64,000 bases of DNA from Pelagibacterium sediminicola (GTDB lineage: Bacteria > Pseudomonadota > Alphaproteobacteria > Rhizobiales > Devosiaceae), in contig NZ_QMEL01000003.1 of the NCBI RefSeq assembly GCF_003390885.1, positions 372,001-436,000 on the forward strand, written 5' to 3'. Under the pieces are notes generated by a model. The model worked only from the letters and a program-made list of their open reading frames with translations, ran no database searches and was not told the DNA's origin. This document shows positions 8,176 to 17,209 of the stretch, piece by piece. Made by a program: the position numbers and the translations under genes. The first letter of the stretch is position 1, and the number at the start of each line of letters is the position of its first letter.

Positions 8176-10646
8176 GCGGGGCACTCGTTCCGCCGGTCCG
8201 CTCCTTTTCCATCCACCGGCGCATTCTGGCGCTGGCCGTGGCGCTGTTGCTGGCGGCGGCGGTAATTCTCGTGGTGTTCATTCGCGACTATGCCGACCGG
8301 GCGTCGGACCGTGCCTTCGACCGGCTGCTGGCGGCATCCGCCCTCACTATCGCGGGGGCGGTGCAGGTCGAGAACGAGGCGGTGATCGTCGAATTGCCAT
8401 TCGCCTCCTTTGCGATGTTTTCCGGCCGGGACCGGGTGTTCTATGCGGTCGAGGACCCGGATGCGAAAACGGTCACCGGCTATGAGGATCTTGCCGCGCT
8501 GATGCCGGAAACCGTATCGGGCGAGCCCCATTTCGCCGATGTGGCATACCGGGGCGAGACGGTGCGGGTTGCAAGCGTTGGGCGGCTGATTTCAACGGCA
8601 AGCGATACGGGCTGGGTGACGATCCATGTCGCAGAAACACAGAACCAGCGCGAGGCACTGGCCAACGAGATTCTCTCCAACGCCATCATACCGGTCATTG
8701 CCCTGACGCTATTGGCTGTCGGGCTCGTGTGGTTCGGCATTTCGCGCATGTTCGCCCCGCTGACCGGGCTCGAACACGAACTGAGGGCTCGCGCGCCGGA
8801 CGAGCTCTCGCCCATCACCGTGCCCGTACCTACTGAAGTCGGGCACCTCGTCTCGGCACTCAACGGGTTCATGGCCCGCTTGCGCAACGCCATGACGCGG
8901 GTGAGCAGCCTTGTGGCCGAGGCCGCCCACGAGGTGCGCACGCCGCTCGCCTCACTACGCGCACAGGCGGAAGTGGCGATGGACGAGCCCGACCTGGACG
9001 CCTTGCGCGGGCGGGTGGCGCGCATCCATCAGCAGGCTGTGCAGGCGAGCCAGTTGGTCAACCAGTTGCTGATGGAAGCAACGATCTCTCACCGCATGGA
9101 AAATCAGGAAATCGAAACGAGCACGCTCGCCACCGTTATCGAGGACATGCGCCAGCGGCTCGACCCCGACCAGGCGCAGCGGGTAATCGTGGACCTTTCA
9201 CCCGAATTTGCCGAAGCACAATTGCGCGGTGACCGCGTGGCGCTGCGCGAGATGATCCGCAATGTCGTCGACAACGCGCTGGTCTATTCGACGGGGCGGG
9301 TGGAGATAACGGGCCGCGTGGGCGCAACGATGCTTTTGCTTGCCGTCAGCGACCGTGGGCCCGGCATCGAGGGGGATGAAAAATCCGCCGTTCTGGAGCG
9401 GTTCCGGCGCGGGCGGCAGAGCGGCAGGACGGCGGGTTCGGGGCTGGGGCTCTCCATCGTGGCGCGCGTGGTCGAAGCGCACAAGGGCAGGCTGGAGCTC
9501 AAGGACCGCGAAGGGGGCGGGTTGAGCGTCGAAATCGCCCTGCCCCGGCTTCAGCGCCAATCCTCCACCGCGCGCGGCGCTGCACTCGGTCTTGCCGCGA
9601 TGCTGGCCCTGGTAACGATGGCCGCAACGGACGATGCACAGGCGCTCACCACCCATTACCCCGCGCCGGACGGTTCGGACACGACGGTTCTGACCATTCT
9701 GGGGACGACGGATACGCCGCTCTTTGCCGCCTTCATCGGCGAGTTCCAGATATTGCGTCCCGATGTGAGCGTCCACTACGAGGAAACCGACACGCTGCCG
9801 CTTTACGAAAATTATGTCGGCGGTACGCTCGCTTTCACGCCCGACCTGCTCGTCAGTTCAGCCTCGGACCTTCAGGTCAAGCTCGCCAATGACGGGTATG
9901 CGCTGGCTTATGACAGCCCCTATCTCGCCGATCTGCCCGATTGGGCCCACTGGCGCAACGAGGTGTTCGGGTTCACCTTCGAGCCTGCGGTGATCATCTA
10001 CAATCCTGATCGCATCGCGCCAGCGGACGTGCCGCGCACCCATCTTACCCTCGCCGAACTGCTCGAAACCCGTCCCGACCGGTTCCGCGGGCAGATCGCC
10101 ACCTACGATATCGCGATTTCAGGCGTCGGTTACCTGCTCGCCGCGCAGGATCAGGCCATATCCTCGACCTTCTGGCGACTCGCCAACGCTTTCGGACGGG
10201 TGAACGCGCGGTTTTCGGGGTCCAGTCCCGCCATCCTCGACGGGGTTTCCGAGGGCACGCTGGCGCTGGGATACAATGTGCTCGGTTCCTACGCCTTTGC
10301 GCGGCAGGCCGACGGGGCCAACATCGAGATCGTGGTTCCCGACGATTACGTGCTGGTCCTGAGCCGGTCCATGCTGATCCCGCGCGATGCGCCCAATCCC
10401 GAACTGGCACGCGCCTTCGTCGATTTCGCGCTTTCACCCACAGGGCAAGCGGTCGCCGCTGGAGAAACGGCGCTCGGTTCGGTGGTGCGGGGCGGTGAGG
10501 GGAAATGGTCCAGCGCGGCGATCGCCGCGCGTGGGCGGGGGGTCGTACAGCCCATTCCGCTCGGACCCGGCCTGCTCGTGGCGCTCGACCGGTTGCGACG
10601 GCAACGGTTCCTGAGCACCTGGAGCGAGATCGTCTCTCCCCCGTAA
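8172..10646 (+). CDS. TctE-like sensor histidine kinase fused to a periplasmic solute-binding protein
   Basis: One uninterrupted frame of 824 residues. Residues 1-460 are a full TctE-type kinase: TM1 at about 17-36, periplasmic sensor, TM2 at about 170-190, HAMP-like segment, phospho-acceptor His253 in AEAAHEVRTPL, N-box at 364-368, DRGPG at 394-398 and GSGLGL at 422-427. Family kinases normally end here. A hydrophobic segment at about 468-486 ending in DDAQA looks like a signal peptide, followed by residues 495-824 with the plan of an iron/solute-binding protein of ABC importers (SBP family 1/8: LTILGTTDTPLFAAFIGEFQ, PAVIIYNPDRIA). The C-terminal half should lie in the periplasm, either tethered or released by signal peptidase. 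No ribosome site is seen before internal ATG codons. Separate kinase and binding-protein genes would be the expected arrangement. Confidence 0.88.
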   Translation: MSGALVPPVRSFSIHRRILALAVALLLAAAVILVVFIRDYADRASDRAFDRLLAASALTIAGAVQVENEAVIVELPFASFAMFSGRDRVFYAVEDPDAKTVTGYEDLAALMPETVSGEPHFADVAYRGETVRVASVGRLISTASDTGWVTIHVAETQNQREALANEILSNAIIPVIALTLLAVGLVWFGISRMFAPLTGLEHELRARAPDELSPITVPVPTEVGHLVSALNGFMARLRNAMTRVSSLVAEAAHEVRTPLASLRAQAEVAMDEPDLDALRGRVARIHQQAVQASQLVNQLLMEATISHRMENQEIETSTLATVIEDMRQRLDPDQAQRVIVDLSPEFAEAQLRGDRVALREMIRNVVDNALVYSTGRVEITGRVGATMLLLAVSDRGPGIEGDEKSAVLERFRRGRQSGRTAGSGLGLSIVARVVEAHKGRLELKDREGGGLSVEIALPRLQRQSSTARGAALGLAAMLALVTMAATDDAQALTTHYPAPDGSDTTVLTILGTTDTPLFAAFIGEFQILRPDVSVHYEETDTLPLYENYVGGTLAFTPDLLVSSASDLQVKLANDGYALAYDSPYLADLPDWAHWRNEVFGFTFEPAVIIYNPDRIAPADVPRTHLTLAELLETRPDRFRGQIATYDIAISGVGYLLAAQDQAISSTFWRLANAFGRVNARFSGSSPAILDGVSEGTLALGYNVLGSYAFARQADGANIEIVVPDDYVLVLSRSMLIPRDAPNPELARAFVDFALSPTGQAVAAGETALGSVVRGGEGKWSSAAIAARGRGVVQPIPLGPGLLVALDRLRRQRFLSTWSEIVSPP

Positions 10647-10684
10647 GGACGTTGCCCTTCGCTGGGCGCATGGCAGGGTTACCC

Positions 10685-10705
10685 AAAGCGCCACTACCGC
10701 TTTTT
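10685..10705 (+). terminator. Weak hairpin after the kinase fusion gene
   Basis: Arms AAAGCG (10685-10690) and CGCTTT (10698-10703) with a T-run to 10705, 39 bases after the stop codon. The stem is short, so this may be only a partial terminator. Confidence 0.35.
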
Positions 10706-10775
10706 CCTGCCCCAACCATCTATGGCTCATGGAAAGCGGCCGGTAATTTCGCCGGTCCAAACAAGGACCACGACC

Positions 10776-10949
10776 ATGAGCGCTCTGCGCAATGCCAAAC
10801 TGTTTGCAACCCTTGGAAACGCTGCCACGATGTTCGGCAGCGCGGTAGCCGTTGCGGCGGCCGTCGAGGCCAACCGGCTCCCCCGGGCGCGCGACCTCAG
10901 GTCTCTGGGCATTGCCCCGGACGCTTTTCGCTCGATCGGCAGGGATTGA
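10776..10949 (+). CDS. Small hypothetical protein (57 aa)
   Basis: 57 residues from the ATG at 10776, preceded by AAGGA nine bases upstream. The sequence starts MSALRNAKLFATLGNAATMF, has a hydrophobic Ala/Val-rich stretch (FGSAVAVAAAVEAN, about 20-33) and ends in RDLRSLGIAPDAFRSI. The ending, in which an Asp-Leu-x-x-Leu-Gly-Ile motif precedes an Ala-Phe, is a pattern I associate with small unnamed proteins of alphaproteobacteria; I cannot assign a function. An upstream ATG at 10722 would add 18 residues but lacks a ribosome site. It is followed directly by the strong terminator at 11001. Confidence 0.65.
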   Translation: MSALRNAKLFATLGNAATMFGSAVAVAAAVEANRLPRARDLRSLGIAPDAFRSIGRD

Positions 10950-11000
10950 GCTGCCGCCTGCCCCCTTCCGGGGGCGAGGACCGGCGCCCCCTGCCGACAT

Positions 11001-11052
11001 GAGAAAGCCCGGACGCCGGTTCCTCCCTGGCGTCCGGGCTTTTCTCTTTTTT
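11001..11052. terminator. Bidirectional intrinsic terminator
   Basis: Arms GAGAAAGCCCGGACGCC (11001-11017) and GGCGTCCGGGCTTTTCTC (11029-11046) pair along almost the full length. A T-rich run to 11052 follows on the plus strand and an A-rich run of matching sense serves the minus strand. It separates the plus-strand tctD unit from the 3' end of the minus-strand tctCBA operon. Confidence 0.92.
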
Positions 11053-11062
11053 ACAGCTCCGA

Positions 11063-12610
11063 TCAGTCCTCGTCGGACGCCAGTTGCCCCAGTACAGCGC
11101 CCTTGCCACGGAGCCGCATGATCAGCGGTATGATGATCGCGGCGGCGGCGGCGGCGTAAAGCACCATCGATACGGGAGAGGCCAGCAGGATGCCCACATC
11201 GCCTTGGCTGATGGCCAGCGCGCGCCGCAACTGCTGTTCGGCCATGGGACCGAGAATAAGCCCCACGACCACCGGCGCGATGGGGTAGTCGAAGCGGCGC
11301 AGGATATAACCCAGAACGCCGAACGCGAGCAGGAGGACCAACTCGAATGAAATCCGTACCGGACCGAACCCCGTCGACATTGCGCCGTTCGCGCCCAGAG
11401 TGCCCAGCGTGGCGAACACCAGAATGCCGCCATAGAGCCATGGCTTGGGAATGGTCAGCAACCGCACCCAGACCCCGATGAGCGGCAGGTTGAGCACCAG
11501 CAACATCAGATTGGCGACCAGCAGGCTGGCGATCAGCGCCCAGACCAGCGGTGCGTTATTGGTGAACAACAGCGGACCTGGCTGAAGGCCGAATTGCTGG
11601 AAGCCGGCCAACATGATGGCGGCGGTCGCCGTGGTGGGCAGGCCGAGCGTTAAAAGGGGCACCAGCGTTCCCGCCGCCGAAGCGTTGTTGGCCGCTTCGG
11701 GTCCGGCAACACCTTCGATGGCACCATGACCGAATTCCTCGGGCTTTTTGGAAAAGCTCTTCTCGGCGCTATAGGACAGAAAGCTTGCAACGTCCGCGCC
11801 GCCAGCCGGCATCGCGCCGATAGGAAATCCGATGACAGTGCCGCGAAGCCAGGACGCCCAACTCCGCCTCCAGTCCTCCAGCGTCATCCATACCGATCCC
11901 TTGATGGCGGTAAACTGGGTGTTGATCTGCGCGGGATCGGAACTGGTCTTGAGCGTCTCGCCAATAGCAAACAGCGCCACAGCCAGCGTCGTCACCTCGA
12001 TACCGTCGAGGAGATCGGGGATACCGAAGGCGAGACGTGTCTGGCCCGTTTGCAGGTCTATGCCGATCAGCCCGAGCCCAAGCCCGATGAAGAGCGCAGT
12101 GAGCCCGCGCAACGCGCTGTCGCCGAACGCCGCCGAGACGGTGACGAAGGCCAGTACCATAAGCGCGAAATAATCGGCTGGTCCGAACGAAAGGGCAAAA
12201 CGCACCACCCAGGGAGCGATGAAAGCCAGACCGATAGTGGCGAGCAATCCGGCGATGAAAGAGCCGATGGCGGCGGTGGCCAGAGCCGGGCCGCCCCTGC
12301 CCTGCCGCGCCATCTTGTTGCCTTCCAGCGCCGTGACGATGGATGCGCTTTCGCCGGGCGTGTTGAGCAGGATCGAGGTCGTCGAGCCGCCATACATGCC
12401 GCCATAGTAGATACCCGCAAACATGATGAGCGAGCCGGCGGGATCGAGCTTGTAGGTGACGGGGAGCAGCAGCGCCACGGTTAGCGCCGGCCCGATTCCC
12501 GGCAGCACCCCCACAGCGGTGCCCAGTGTCACGCCGATGAGCGCATAGAGGAGGTTTTGCCATTGCAGGGCGGCTATCAGGCCCTGTGCCAGAAGATCGA
12601 AGGTGCTCAT
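11063..12610 (-). CDS. tctA: Tripartite tricarboxylate transporter large membrane subunit TctA
   Basis: 515 residues, the usual length for TctA, with about eleven or twelve hydrophobic segments. Family hallmarks are the early [21 protein letters not shown], the glycine-rich [20 protein letters not shown] and the mid-protein [19 protein letters not shown]. It forms the channel of a secondary transporter that works with TctB and the periplasmic binding protein TctC. Its start overlaps the tctB stop by 4 bases, so translation is coupled. The exact substrate (citrate or another carboxylate) cannot be read from sequence. Confidence 0.95.
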   Translation of the reverse strand: MSTFDLLAQGLIAALQWQNLLYALIGVTLGTAVGVLPGIGPALTVALLLPVTYKLDPAGSLIMFAGIYYGGMYGGSTTSILLNTPGESASIVTALEGNKMARQGRGGPALATAAIGSFIAGLLATIGLAFIAPWVVRFALSFGPADYFALMVLAFVTVSAAFGDSALRGLTALFIGLGLGLIGIDLQTGQTRLAFGIPDLLDGIEVTTLAVALFAIGETLKTSSDPAQINTQFTAIKGSVWMTLEDWRRSWASWLRGTVIGFPIGAMPAGGADVASFLSYSAEKSFSKKPEEFGHGAIEGVAGPEAANNASAAGTLVPLLTLGLPTTATAAIMLAGFQQFGLQPGPLLFTNNAPLVWALIASLLVANLMLLVLNLPLIGVWVRLLTIPKPWLYGGILVFATLGTLGANGAMSTGFGPVRISFELVLLLAFGVLGYILRRFDYPIAPVVVGLILGPMAEQQLRRALAISQGDVGILLASPVSMVLYAAAAAAIIIPLIMRLRGKGAVLGQLASDED

Positions 12611-13107
12611 TGGAAACTTCCGGTCGTCAGCAGACGTTCAAGGACGCCGGTGGGCAGCGAGAGTTGCAGGCCCTTTGCGAATATGAACCAGACGATGAAG
12701 GCAAAGACGGCCCCCGCAGGGATCGTCTTCCACAGCGGCCCTCGCCCGAAGCCTTTGGCCGTAAAGCCGAACAATACTCCCGTGGCGATGGAAAAGCCCG
12801 CGGTGGACAGCAAAAGAATCTGCGCGACCAGGCCGCCGACAATCCACACGATGGGCCGGAAGTCATCCTTGCTGCGCGCGGGAAAGCCGTTGCGAAACGC
12901 CGAAACCGCGGTCCCGATAGCAAGAAAGACAAGGCCCGTGGCCACAACATAGGGAAATACGGTGGGGCCGACGCGCTGCTGGACCGGCGGCACGCGCATC
13001 AGGCTCGTCTGCCAGAAGATCACGACCGCTATGCCTGCCAGAATGGCGGCAATAACGAGCGCCGCCCCATCGGGGCGGCGCATATTTCCTGAATTACCCG
13101 TATTCAT
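12607..13107 (-). CDS. tctB: Tripartite tricarboxylate transporter small membrane subunit TctB
   Basis: 166 residues with four hydrophobic segments (about 12-30, 50-68, 83-105 and 125-150), the normal pattern of TctB. Sequence conservation in this subunit is weak, so the call relies on size, topology and its position between tctC and tctA, with 4-base ATGA overlaps on both sides. Confidence 0.88.
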   Translation of the reverse strand: MNTGNSGNMRRPDGAALVIAAILAGIAVVIFWQTSLMRVPPVQQRVGPTVFPYVVATGLVFLAIGTAVSAFRNGFPARSKDDFRPIVWIVGGLVAQILLLSTAGFSIATGVLFGFTAKGFGRGPLWKTIPAGAVFAFIVWFIFAKGLQLSLPTGVLERLLTTGSFQ

Positions 13108-14048
13108 TCTACGAGGCCGATATCTCTCAGAATGGCTTCTGTCGCAGAAGTATCGGCTTCAAGCTGCGCCTCGAACGCTTCGCCGTCAAGGTAGGTATCG
13201 ACCCAACCACGGGTTTCGAGGGCAGTCTGCCAGGTATCGGATTCCGCCATCGCCTTGATATCGGCGGTGATCGCGGCAACCTGCTCGTCGGTCAGGCCCG
13301 GCGCGGCAGCAATCATGCGCCAGTTCTGGACGGCGGTATCGACACCGGCTTCCTGAAGCGTGGGCGCATCAAAGCCCGGCACACGGGTATCGGTCGAAAC
13401 GGCCAAAAGGCGCAACTCGCCCGCTTCGATCTGCGAAGCGAACTCGCTGACGCCGGAAACGCCCACCGTCACCTGACCGCCGAGAATGGCCGCAAGCGCT
13501 TCGCCACCGCCCGAATAGGCGATGTAGTTGACCTGGGTGGGATCGACGCCGATGGCCTTGGCGATGAGGCCGGCTGTGATGTGGTCAGCGCCACCGGCCG
13601 AGCCGCCGGCCCAGGATACGGCGCCCGTATTGTCCTTGAGACGGGCCACGAGGTCATCCATGGTCTGAATGTCGGAGCTGGCGGGAACCACGACGCCCAC
13701 GGCCTCGCCGGTGAGACGGGCGATGGGGGTGACGTCGGCCAGCGAGACCGGCGAAACGTTGGTGAGGATCGCGCCGACCATCACGTAACCGCCAACGATG
13801 AGAGCGTTGGGGTTGCCGTTTTCCTGGTTGACGAACTGGGCAAGCCCGATCGTGCCGCCAGCGCCAGGAACGTTGGTGACCTGCACATTGCCCGAAATGC
13901 CTTCAGTGGTGAGGGCTTCTTGCATGGTACGGGCGGTCTGATCCCAGCCGCCGCCGGGGCCGGCGGGGGCAACAATGGAATAATCCGCGGCAAAGGCGGG
14001 GGCGGAAAGGGCGCCGGTAATCAGCGCCGCGACTAGCAGCTTGTTCAT
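13104..14048 (-). CDS. tctC: Tripartite tricarboxylate transporter periplasmic binding protein TctC
   Basis: 314 residues from the ATG at 14048, chosen because GGGAGG sits 5 bases upstream and the product begins with a clean signal peptide (MNKLLVAALITGALSAPAFA, then ADYS). A longer frame back to 14222 has no such start. Bug/TctC family features are visible: APAGPGGGWDQTART near the mature N-terminus, NVPGAGGTIGLAQF, and SAGGADHITAGLIAKAIG in the middle. It is first in the tctCBA operon. The nearby TctD-type regulator and kinase fusion presumably control it. Confidence 0.94.
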   Translation of the reverse strand: MNKLLVAALITGALSAPAFAADYSIVAPAGPGGGWDQTARTMQEALTTEGISGNVQVTNVPGAGGTIGLAQFVNQENGNPNALIVGGYVMVGAILTNVSPVSLADVTPIARLTGEAVGVVVPASSDIQTMDDLVARLKDNTGAVSWAGGSAGGADHITAGLIAKAIGVDPTQVNYIAYSGGGEALAAILGGQVTVGVSGVSEFASQIEAGELRLLAVSTDTRVPGFDAPTLQEAGVDTAVQNWRMIAAAPGLTDEQVAAITADIKAMAESDTWQTALETRGWVDTYLDGEAFEAQLEADTSATEAILRDIGLVE

Positions 14049-14068
14049 AAAACCTCCCATGACAAACC

Positions 14069-14084
14069 GAACGTCATTACGTTC
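14069..14084. promoter_or_regulatory. Inverted repeat before tctC
   Basis: GAACGT, four bases (CATT), then ACGTTC, located 21-36 bases upstream of the tctC start. It could be an operator or a leader hairpin. Short (6-base arms), so evidence is modest. Confidence 0.4.
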
Positions 14085-14246
14085 ATGCCCCAGATTAATG
14101 GCTCTCCCTGTCATCGTCCTGTCACCATACGGTCGTCCGCCTTTAATGGGCGCGCAATACGGATACCGTTCCGGGAACACAGACCAATGCCGTTGAGCCG
14201 AGGGCCGCCTCAGACCGGTCAACTATCGTAATTGACGTTCGCAGCG

Positions 14247-14990
14247 TTATCGGGCCAGCCAGCCACCATCGACATTCAGCACCGCGCCTTGAATGTAATC
14301 GGAGGCCGGGGCGCTGAGGAACACAGCGGCCTGTGCGATATCGCCCGGCCTGCCCCAGCGTCCCGCCGGGATGCGGTCGAGGATGGCGGTGGAGCGTTCC
14401 GGATCGGCGCGCAGGGCCTCGGTGTTGTTGGTCTCGATATAGCCCGGCGCGATGGCATTGACGTTGATGTCCTTTGCTGCCCATTCATTGGCGAGAATCT
14501 TGGTGAGGCCGGCAACGCCGTGTTTGGCGGCAGTATAGGCCGGGACACGGATACCGCCCTGAAACGAGAGCAGCGAGGCGATGTTGACCACCTTTCCGGT
14601 CCCGCCGCGCGCCAGAACTGCCTTGGCAAACGCCTGGGTGGTGAAGAACAGCGCCTTGAGATTGACGTCCATCACCGCGTCCCAGTCTGCTTCGTTGTAA
14701 TCGATGCTGTCGTCGCGGCGGATGATGCCGGCGTTGTTGACCAGAATATCCACCTGGTTTTCGGCAAAGACGCCGGTGGCGGCCATGGGGTCGGCAAAAT
14801 CGAGCCTCAATTCGATTCCTCGCGCCCCTCGTGCGGCCAGTTGGGCAAGCGTTTCCTCGCAGGAGCGGCGGGCGGCGCAGATAACATCCGCTCCGGCAAC
14901 ACCGAGGGCGACGGCGATGGCCTGGCCGATGCCGGTATTGGCACCGGTCACAAGCGCGCGGCGGCCATCGAGGGAAAAGGGATTGTCCAT
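14247..14990 (-). CDS. kduD: 2-dehydro-3-deoxy-D-gluconate 5-dehydrogenase (KduD)
   Basis: 247-residue classical SDR: cofactor loop TGANTGIGQA at 15-24, NNAG at about 86-89, catalytic Ser in NIASLLSF and Tyr-x3-Lys in YTAAKHG. The C-terminal APGYIETNNTEALRADPERS followed by ILDRIPAGRWG is the signature stretch of KduD enzymes. It reduces the diketo sugar made by KduI to 2-keto-3-deoxygluconate in the breakdown of unsaturated uronides. It lies 22 bases downstream of the LacI-type regulator on the same strand, and the matching kduI is in the divergent operon. Confidence 0.92.
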   Translation of the reverse strand: MDNPFSLDGRRALVTGANTGIGQAIAVALGVAGADVICAARRSCEETLAQLAARGARGIELRLDFADPMAATGVFAENQVDILVNNAGIIRRDDSIDYNEADWDAVMDVNLKALFFTTQAFAKAVLARGGTGKVVNIASLLSFQGGIRVPAYTAAKHGVAGLTKILANEWAAKDINVNAIAPGYIETNNTEALRADPERSTAILDRIPAGRWGRPGDIAQAAVFLSAPASDYIQGAVLNVDGGWLAR

Positions 14991-15012
14991 GGCAGGTCTC
15001 CGTGGGCAGGAA

Positions 15013-16017
15013 TCAGGGAAGCGGTGAAGCGGGGCCGACCGAAGCCCGGTCGACGATACGACAAGCCAGTTCGACCCGGCGCGGCGGAAAATTGAATTCG
15101 CTCAATTCGTCGCGCAGCAGGTCAAGCGCCAGCGCCCCGATCTGCTGCATGGGAATTTCCACCGCCGAGAGCGGAGGCGATTGCAGTTCGCATTGTGGCA
15201 GACCGTCGAACCCCATGACGCTGACCTCGCCGGGCGTATCGACCCCGGCTTCGGCCAGTCCGATCAGCGCGCCAAAGGCAAGGCTGTCCCCGGCGGCGAG
15301 GATGGCCGTAAAATCGCGCTTCCCACTGGCGAGCCGCTCCTTGATGGCCTTGGCGGCAAGATCGGGCAGCCAGTCATCGACCTCGACGAGCAGGTCGGGG
15401 CCGACCTCAAGGCCTTCGGCACGCATGCGATCGAACCACCCCTCCTGCCTCCGCTCGATAGTGCGCCGGCCCGGCTTTGAGAGGAAGAGGATACGTTTGT
15501 GCCCCAGATTGATGAGGTATTCGGTGGCATGAGCCGCAGCGCTGCGGTTGCAGGGGGAAACCGAGCACAGCCGCATCCTGGGGTCATCGGCGTTGACGAG
15601 CACAACGGGCTTGTCAAGCGCCGCTGCCGCCGCGATCTCAGCATCCCCTTCCGGGGTAAGCAGGATAAATCCGGCCGCATCGCCCGCATCGAAACTTTCA
15701 TCGATCGGGCCCGTGGCGGTGCGGATATCGAGTTCCATCCCCAAGACCGTCGCCCGGGCTCGCATGCCTTCGATCAGATGCAGCGTGAACTGTCCGCGCG
15801 CCAGATCGACCATCGCGTCGCGGCTGGCGATCAGGACGGCGCGCTGCCCGGCGACCGAGGACGACATGGCATAACCCATGGCGGAGGCGGTGTTGCGGAT
15901 CGCCGTGCGCAGATCGTCGCGCACTCCGGGCTTTCCCGATAGCACGCGGCTGACCGTTGCGACCGAAACCCCGCACTGCTCGGCCAAATCTTCCATCCTG
16001 ACCCGACGTGATGCCAT
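15013..16017 (-). CDS. LacI-family regulator of the uronide module
   Basis: 334 residues from the ATG at 16017 (MASRRVRMEDLAEQCGVSVA), preceded by GGAGAAGAAAG. An upstream TTG at 16053 would add 12 residues without a ribosome site. The N-terminal LacI helix-turn-helix is followed by a hinge (SAMGYAMSS) and a periplasmic-binding-like sensor domain (VLIASRDAMVDLARGQF, GFDGLPQC). It heads a unit with kduD and faces the GH105-kduI operon, so an uronate intermediate is the likely inducer (inference). Confidence 0.9.
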   Translation of the reverse strand: MASRRVRMEDLAEQCGVSVATVSRVLSGKPGVRDDLRTAIRNTASAMGYAMSSSVAGQRAVLIASRDAMVDLARGQFTLHLIEGMRARATVLGMELDIRTATGPIDESFDAGDAAGFILLTPEGDAEIAAAAALDKPVVLVNADDPRMRLCSVSPCNRSAAAHATEYLINLGHKRILFLSKPGRRTIERRQEGWFDRMRAEGLEVGPDLLVEVDDWLPDLAAKAIKERLASGKRDFTAILAAGDSLAFGALIGLAEAGVDTPGEVSVMGFDGLPQCELQSPPLSAVEIPMQQIGALALDLLRDELSEFNFPPRRVELACRIVDRASVGPASPLP

Positions 16018-16123
16018 CCGACTTTCTTCTCCAATGGCGCCTTCATTTATCAATCTGCAAATTTTTTACGTTCTTTGCAAACAGTTTTCGTTGCGCTATC
16101 GTATTTCAAAGGGAGGAAACAAT
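16018..16123. promoter_or_regulatory. Divergent promoter region of LacI-kduD and GH105-kduI operons
   Basis: 106 bases, AT-richer than the surrounding genes. It contains the 8-base palindrome TTTGCAAA (16074-16081) overlapping the odd palindrome AAACAGTTT (16079-16087), plausible contacts for the adjacent LacI protein. The ribosome site GGGAGG of the GH105 gene is at 16111-16116. No clear -35/-10 pair could be fixed. Confidence 0.45.
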
Positions 16124-17209
16124 ATGCCGGCAGGTCAAAATGTCGGTCCGGTGCTGGAGCGTCTTGTCGAGGGGCTGACCGCGTTGCGCAACAACGGGCG
16201 GTTCCACGAACCCAACCTCGACGGCACGGCAGGCGACTACATCAGCTTTCAGTCCTGGGAATGGCCGCAAGGCGTCGGGCTTTACGGCCTGGCGCGGCTC
16301 TGGCTACACACCGGCGACGAGCGCCTGCGCAAGATGCTCGAGGACTGGTACGCGCCTTATCGGGAACACGGCCTGCCCCCACTCAACATCAACACCACCG
16401 CGCCCATGCTGGCGCTTACGCTGCTCTGGAACCGCACCCGCGATCCGCGCTGGCAGCCCATGCTCGATGGCTGGGCAGACCGGCTGATGGCCGAGGCGCC
16501 GCGCACCGGCGAGGACGGCTTCCAGCACGATGTTTCCGACAAGGTCAATGACGGCGAGCTTTGGGACGACACCCTTTTCATGGTCGGGCTGTTTCTCGCC
16601 GCCTATGGAGAGGCATCGGGACGGCGTGAACTGGTCGAGGAAGCCCAGCACCAGTTTCTCGTCCATGCGCGCTACCTTTGCGACGTGAGAACGGGCCTGT
16701 GGTTCCACGGCTGGAGTTTTGAGCGGCGGGACAATTTTGCAGGCGCGCGCTGGGCACGGGGTAATGCCTGGATCACCGCAGGGCTGGCCGACCTGCCCGA
16801 ACTCTGCAAGCTCGACCCCACGATCGAGCGCTTCCTCAACGGGGTCCTGGCCACCCAGATCGAGGCGCTGTTGCCGCTCCAGACCGAAAGCGGCGCCTGG
16901 CGCACGCTGCTCGACGACCCGCAATCCTATGAGGAAACCAGCGCCACCGCCGGCATCGCCTACGGGCTGATGAAGGCCGCGCGCACCGGCCGCGCCGGAC
17001 CCCGGGCGCTGGCGGCAGGCAAGCGGGCGCTCTCCTATATAATGGGCCAGATCGGGCCCGACGGGGTGGTCGAGGGCGTCTCCTACGGCACCCGCATGGG
17101 CCACGACCTGCAATTTTACCGCGATATCCCGGTGCAGCCGACCGGCTACGGCCAGTCGCTCGCCATTCTTTGCCTTGCCGAAGGCCTCAATCACATGGAG
17201 CCGACATGA
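16124..17209 (+). CDS. Glycoside hydrolase family 105, unsaturated (rhamno)galacturonyl hydrolase
   Basis: 361 residues from the ATG at 16124, which has GGGAGG at the right distance; the frame open further upstream was rejected. GH105 features: (alpha/alpha)6-type helical repeats, the acidic pair Asp148-Asp149 in DGELWDDTLFM, WARGNAW at 210-216 and the late SYEETSATAGIAYG. There is no signal peptide, so it acts in the cytoplasm on imported disaccharides, removing the terminal 4,5-unsaturated uronic acid. The stop overlaps the kduI start (ATGA), which supplies the next enzyme. Confidence 0.9.
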   Translation: MPAGQNVGPVLERLVEGLTALRNNGRFHEPNLDGTAGDYISFQSWEWPQGVGLYGLARLWLHTGDERLRKMLEDWYAPYREHGLPPLNINTTAPMLALTLLWNRTRDPRWQPMLDGWADRLMAEAPRTGEDGFQHDVSDKVNDGELWDDTLFMVGLFLAAYGEASGRRELVEEAQHQFLVHARYLCDVRTGLWFHGWSFERRDNFAGARWARGNAWITAGLADLPELCKLDPTIERFLNGVLATQIEALLPLQTESGAWRTLLDDPQSYEETSATAGIAYGLMKAARTGRAGPRALAAGKRALSYIMGQIGPDGVVEGVSYGTRMGHDLQFYRDIPVQPTGYGQSLAILCLAEGLNHMEPT

